A DNA stretch of 8,645 nucleotides. Origin: an uncultured Alphaproteobacteria bacterium. Lineage in GTDB: Bacteria; Pseudomonadota; Alphaproteobacteria; CAKMZR01. Location of the stretch: NCBI GenBank assembly GCA_929200455.1, contig CAKMZR010000056.1:1-8645 (forward strand), in the 5' to 3' direction. The position numbers and the translations under genes were made by a program. The notes beneath the pieces were generated by a model. That model was not told the DNA's origin, searched no databases, and worked only from the letters and a program-made list of their open reading frames with translations. Shown one piece after another: positions 5,479 to 8,645 of the stretch (the stretch's first letter is position 1; each line of letters begins with the position of its first letter).

Positions 5479-7475
5479 GAAGCCCCATGGTTACGGACAC
5501 TCAAAACCCTCCTATCGAAGAAAATCGCTTTTTTTCCCCTCAGGTGAGGTTTGTCCTTACGACTGTTGCTATCATCCTTGTAGCCGTGTGGCTTTCGCGT
5601 CAGTTTAACGAGCTTATCCGTTGGCCTCAGGAGTGGGTTATCCCCGTAAAAGATTGGGTTACCGCCTACTTCTATTGGCTTAGTCATGATCTCGATTTTG
5701 GTCTTTTTAAATTTCGTGATATCACCCGAGGTTTTTCTTGGCTTCTTTCTTGGCCGCTCTATTGGTCGGAAGTCTTCCTATATCGAGGCTGGAGTGGACT
5801 TGGAACCCTCCTTCCCATACCTTGGCCTGCGGCTCTTATCGGAGTCGGACTCATTGGACACTGCATAGCAGGATGGCGTTTGTCTCTGTTTTGTATGGCT
5901 TGCACGCTCTATCTTGTCGTGTTTGGACTCTGGGAAGACGCCATGCGTACCTTTTCTCTTGTCGCTGTAGCCGTACCCTTTTCCGCATCCATAGGACTCA
6001 TGCTCGGTGTCGCCTCGACACGCAACGCAAAAGCAGAATCCGTTCTCAAAGTTATTTTTGACTTCATGCAGGCCACCCCTCATATGGCCTATCTTGGTCC
6101 TATTGTCATATTTTTTGGTTTTGGTCAGGTGCCCGCCATGATGGCTATGGTGATTTTTTCTATGCCTATTATGGCACGTTGCACCATTTTGGGTCTACGC
6201 ACCGTACCTGCTTCCGTGATCGAAGCCGCCACTATGTCGGGATGCACTCAGCGTCAACTTTTGTGGAAAGTTCAGATTCCTGCAGCTCAGAACACTCTTA
6301 TGGTGGGATTGAACCAAGTCATCATGCAGACGCTGGCTATGGCTGTGATTGCATCTCTTGTCGGGGCTTCCGGACTTGGACAGAAGCTCTTGTTTTCCCT
6401 TCAACAACTTCGAATAGGAACCGCAACTGAACAAGGTATCGCGATTGTTTTTCTTGCGATTGTCCTTGACAGAATCAGTCAGGCGGCGGCGAATCGTCCT
6501 CCTGGAAGGCGTGTGCCTCACCTTTTTTGGCAGCGTCATATTCATGTGATTCTTTTTGCGATCGCCTTTGTTGTCTTTGTGGCTTTGGCACAGGTATCCC
6601 CTGCTTTGTCTGTATTCCCCAAGAGTCTTACTTTGACTTTTGGTCCTGGCATTGATGAAGGTGTAAAGTGGTTTTCTCTTCATTTTTATCCCTATGTGAA
6701 GCCGGTTCGGGATTGGGTGACTGTTGCGATTTTGCTTAATGTGCGTTTGTTTTATCTTGTGCTTCCTTGGATTGTGACTTTGAGTGTGCTTGGTTATTTG
6801 TCTTGGAGACTTGGAGGCTGGCGTTTATTTGTGATGAATTTGGCGCTTTCGTCATTTGTTCTTCTGTCTGGTTTTTGGAAGCCTGCGATGATGACTTTGT
6901 ATATTGTGAACATTGCGGTAATTATTTCGGCCTGCATAGGAATATCTGTGGGGATTTGGAGTGCGCATAACCCGAGGGTTGCGAAGATTGCTCTGACAAT
7001 TTGCGACACATTGCAGACGTTTCCTTCATTTATTTATTTGATACCGGTGGTGATGATATTTAAGGTGGGAGATTTGTCGAACATTGTGGCGATTTTGGCT
7101 TTTGCGACGGTTCCATCGATTCGTTATACTTATCTTGGTTTGAGCAACATTGCGCCGAACACGCTTGATGCGGCGACGGTTTCTGGCTGTACGCGTTGGC
7201 AGAAATTGCGGAAGGTGGAGCTTCCGATTGCGATGCCTGAGATTATGCTGGGGGTGAATCAGACTGTACTTATGTCTCTTTTTATGACGACGATTACGGC
7301 GTTGATAGGTTCTCGAGATTTGGGTCAAGAGATTTTGAAGGCATTGCCTGGTGCGGATACGGGTAGAGGTTTGCTGGCGGGACTTTCGATAGCGTTTATA
7401 GGGATTATCACGGACAGGCTGATTCATGCGTGGGCGAAGAAGCGCAAGGCGAGTATGGGCATGTCGGATGATTGA
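5475..7475 (+). CDS. proW: Betaine-type ABC transporter permease, tandem fusion of two ProW-like domains
   Basis: This 666-residue inner-membrane protein would form the whole translocation channel in one chain. Each half repeats the same plan: PVKDWV (57-62) and PVRDWV (410-415), then hydrophobic segments and a BPD-type domain with an EAA coupling loop, EAATMSGCTQRQLLWKVQIP (250-269) and DAATVSGCTRWQKLRKVELP (565-584), exactly 315 residues apart. Also paired are FDFMQATPHMAYLGPIVIFF (195-214) with CDTLQTFPSFIYLIPVVMIF, and VGASGLGQ (296-303) with IGSRDLGQ. Usual ProW proteins carry one such domain and dimerise. ATG 5475 overlaps the ATPase stop as ATGA; ATG 5487 (residue 5) is an alternative, with GAGAAG just upstream. 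Codon use shifts along the gene from C-rich to G/T-rich. The two halves are unmistakably homologous; the transported compound is unknown. Confidence 0.92.
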   Translation: MRSPMVTDTQNPPIEENRFFSPQVRFVLTTVAIILVAVWLSRQFNELIRWPQEWVIPVKDWVTAYFYWLSHDLDFGLFKFRDITRGFSWLLSWPLYWSEVFLYRGWSGLGTLLPIPWPAALIGVGLIGHCIAGWRLSLFCMACTLYLVVFGLWEDAMRTFSLVAVAVPFSASIGLMLGVASTRNAKAESVLKVIFDFMQATPHMAYLGPIVIFFGFGQVPAMMAMVIFSMPIMARCTILGLRTVPASVIEAATMSGCTQRQLLWKVQIPAAQNTLMVGLNQVIMQTLAMAVIASLVGASGLGQKLLFSLQQLRIGTATEQGIAIVFLAIVLDRISQAAANRPPGRRVPHLFWQRHIHVILFAIAFVVFVALAQVSPALSVFPKSLTLTFGPGIDEGVKWFSLHFYPYVKPVRDWVTVAILLNVRLFYLVLPWIVTLSVLGYLSWRLGGWRLFVMNLALSSFVLLSGFWKPAMMTLYIVNIAVIISACIGISVGIWSAHNPRVAKIALTICDTLQTFPSFIYLIPVVMIFKVGDLSNIVAILAFATVPSIRYTYLGLSNIAPNTLDAATVSGCTRWQKLRKVELPIAMPEIMLGVNQTVLMSLFMTTITALIGSRDLGQEILKALPGADTGRGLLAGLSIAFIGIITDRLIHAWAKKRKASMGMSDD

Positions 7476-7553
7476 TTTTTTTCTTTTGCTTAGGTATGCT
7501 GGTCTTTGAGGTGAGATTGGGTTTTTATATTTCTGTGATGAAGGAGATTTAGT

Positions 7554-8645
7554 ATGAGAGGAGGAATGGACACGCCACCGTGGATACTGGGTTCGACGTC
7601 CCCGTCTCCGATGATTTTGCCGACGAGTAATTCTGTGTATGGAGGCAGATTGATTCCGTCACTTCCGCTTGATCAGGAGATTTTGCACCTTGAGGGTCGT
7701 GGTTGTCTTGCGATTGAGGTTTTTGGTGGGGACGAGGTTGTTTTGGTGAATTGCGAGGGGGGACAAGTTTGCGAGGTTATTTCTGTGGGAGATGGTGTAT
7801 TGAGGGAGTCTTTATCGACTCGGGGTGAGTTGACTCTTTCTATGTTGCGAGACGGTTCTCACCCTGATCATGTACGTTTTACGAGGGTATATCGCTATTT
7901 TGCGGATCGGGGGTATGACTGGGAAAAGGTGGGAGGTTTATTATTGTTTGGTGAGGAGACGGAGGCAGGATTTTCTGAGAGGCTTCATGTGGAGGGTGAT
8001 GGATATCTTTTGATAGCGACGCCGTCTGAGGGTATGGAGGTGTGGTCACAGGATACGTCGACTCCTATTCGTATTGAGGTGAAGCGTTCGACGCCGCGAG
8101 ATTCTGGCGTTGCGAATATTTTGCCGTCCCCTTTGGCGGAGCCTTTGCAGGACATCCGTGTTCATGCAGCGACGGCGGAGGCTTATGTGGTGAAGAAGGG
8201 TGAGTACATACAAATTTATGACGTGGATGGTCGTCAATGTACGGATTTTCAATGTTTTGATCGTCGTAAGTTGGACAAGGGTTTGGTGAAGCCTTTGGAT
8301 GTGACGGCGACACGTTCTATTAGTGGTCGGGATTATCCTTTGCCGAGTCTTTTTGCGAAGTCGTATGACGATGATATGACGGCATTGGTTGAGGTTGTAC
8401 AGGATACGTGTGGTCGTCATGATGCGTTTGGCCTCGCGTGTTTTGCGAAGTATTATGATGACATGGGTTATGTGGGACATGTGAATTGCACGGATAATTT
8501 CAACCGGGTTCTTGAGCCTTATGGGATTGGTGCTCGGAAGGGTTGGATGGCGCAAAATTACTTTTACAATACTGGGGTTGATGATGGTGGGGTGATGTAT
8601 TTTGATGAGCCGTGGTCACGTCCTGGAGATTATGTTTTGTTGCGT
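7554..8645 (+). CDS. Multidomain protein with DUF1989 (urea-carboxylase-associated) domain, 3' end beyond window
   Basis: An open frame of 364 codons with no stop runs off the right edge. ATG 7554 is preceded by AAGGAG with 7 nt spacing, 78 nt after the permease stop, so it is probably in the same operon. Residues from about 205 match DUF1989: VVKKGEYIQIYDVDGRQCTDF (212-231 region), SLFAKSYDDDM (265-275), DTCGRHD (284-290), HVNCTDNFN (309-317) and a C-terminal DEPWSRPGDYVLLR. C286, H289 and C312 are candidate metal ligands by position. The first 200 residues are less clear; LEGRGCLAIEVFGGDEVVLVN (46-66 region) resembles the start of the same fold, so this may be a degenerate second copy lacking the Cys/His set. 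I recall relatives in which DUF1989 is joined to a GcvT-type, folate-dependent methyl-transfer domain; that part would lie outside the window and is not seen. A role in breakdown of the imported solute is inferred from context. Coding strand is very G/T-rich. Confidence 0.8.
   Translation, partial: MRGGMDTPPWILGSTSPSPMILPTSNSVYGGRLIPSLPLDQEILHLEGRGCLAIEVFGGDEVVLVNCEGGQVCEVISVGDGVLRESLSTRGELTLSMLRDGSHPDHVRFTRVYRYFADRGYDWEKVGGLLLFGEETEAGFSERLHVEGDGYLLIATPSEGMEVWSQDTSTPIRIEVKRSTPRDSGVANILPSPLAEPLQDIRVHAATAEAYVVKKGEYIQIYDVDGRQCTDFQCFDRRKLDKGLVKPLDVTATRSISGRDYPLPSLFAKSYDDDMTALVEVVQDTCGRHDAFGLACFAKYYDDMGYVGHVNCTDNFNRVLEPYGIGARKGWMAQNYFYNTGVDDGGVMYFDEPWSRPGDYVLLR

Noticed and set aside
5614..5646. 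Two TTATCC repeats 24 bp apart as a DnaA-box cluster
   Set aside because: Only 6 and 7 of 9 bases match TTATCCACA and they lie in coding sequence; not enough to call an origin element by themselves.

Overview
The window looks like a chromosomal piece of a Gram-negative bacterium, probably an alphaproteobacterium. That assignment is an inference from three things: the dnaE tail, a periplasmic-type binding protein with a Sec signal, and a fused two-domain betaine-type permease. It is low confidence because no rRNA or other marker is present. Coding is dense. Apart from one restriction-modification block on the minus strand, everything runs on the plus strand.

Left part (1-1096): the last ~320 codons of DNA polymerase III alpha (dnaE), then a complete tRNA-Arg(CCG) with encoded CCA. 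Next (1099-2794, minus strand) is a compact type II restriction-modification pair: a D12-class N6-adenine methyltransferase is translated first and overlaps by 8 bp a HaeIII-family-like endonuclease. The endonuclease stop codon lies 2 nt from the tRNA CCA end. The block looks like a horizontally acquired cassette placed against a tRNA gene.

Middle and right part (about 2958-8645): an apparent uptake and catabolism operon. A sigma70-like promoter is followed by a leader of about 200 nt with competing SD, anti-SD and anti-anti-SD elements. It precedes a secreted OpuAC-type binding protein. A hairpin-rich intercistronic gap follows, then a ProV-type ATPase and a 666-residue permease made of two tandem ProW-like halves, whose possible start overlaps the ATPase stop. 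A multidomain protein with a C-terminal DUF1989 (urea-carboxylase-associated) domain comes last and runs off the right edge. The transporter should import a betaine-like or other small N-containing solute, and the last gene probably acts on the import or a product of it. The substrate is not established.

A window-scale signal runs across the genes: the plus strand is extremely C/A-rich on the left and strongly G/T-rich on the right, with the change inside the permease gene although the genes on both sides are co-oriented. This negative-to-positive GC-skew switch is what a replication origin region, or an inversion endpoint, would produce.
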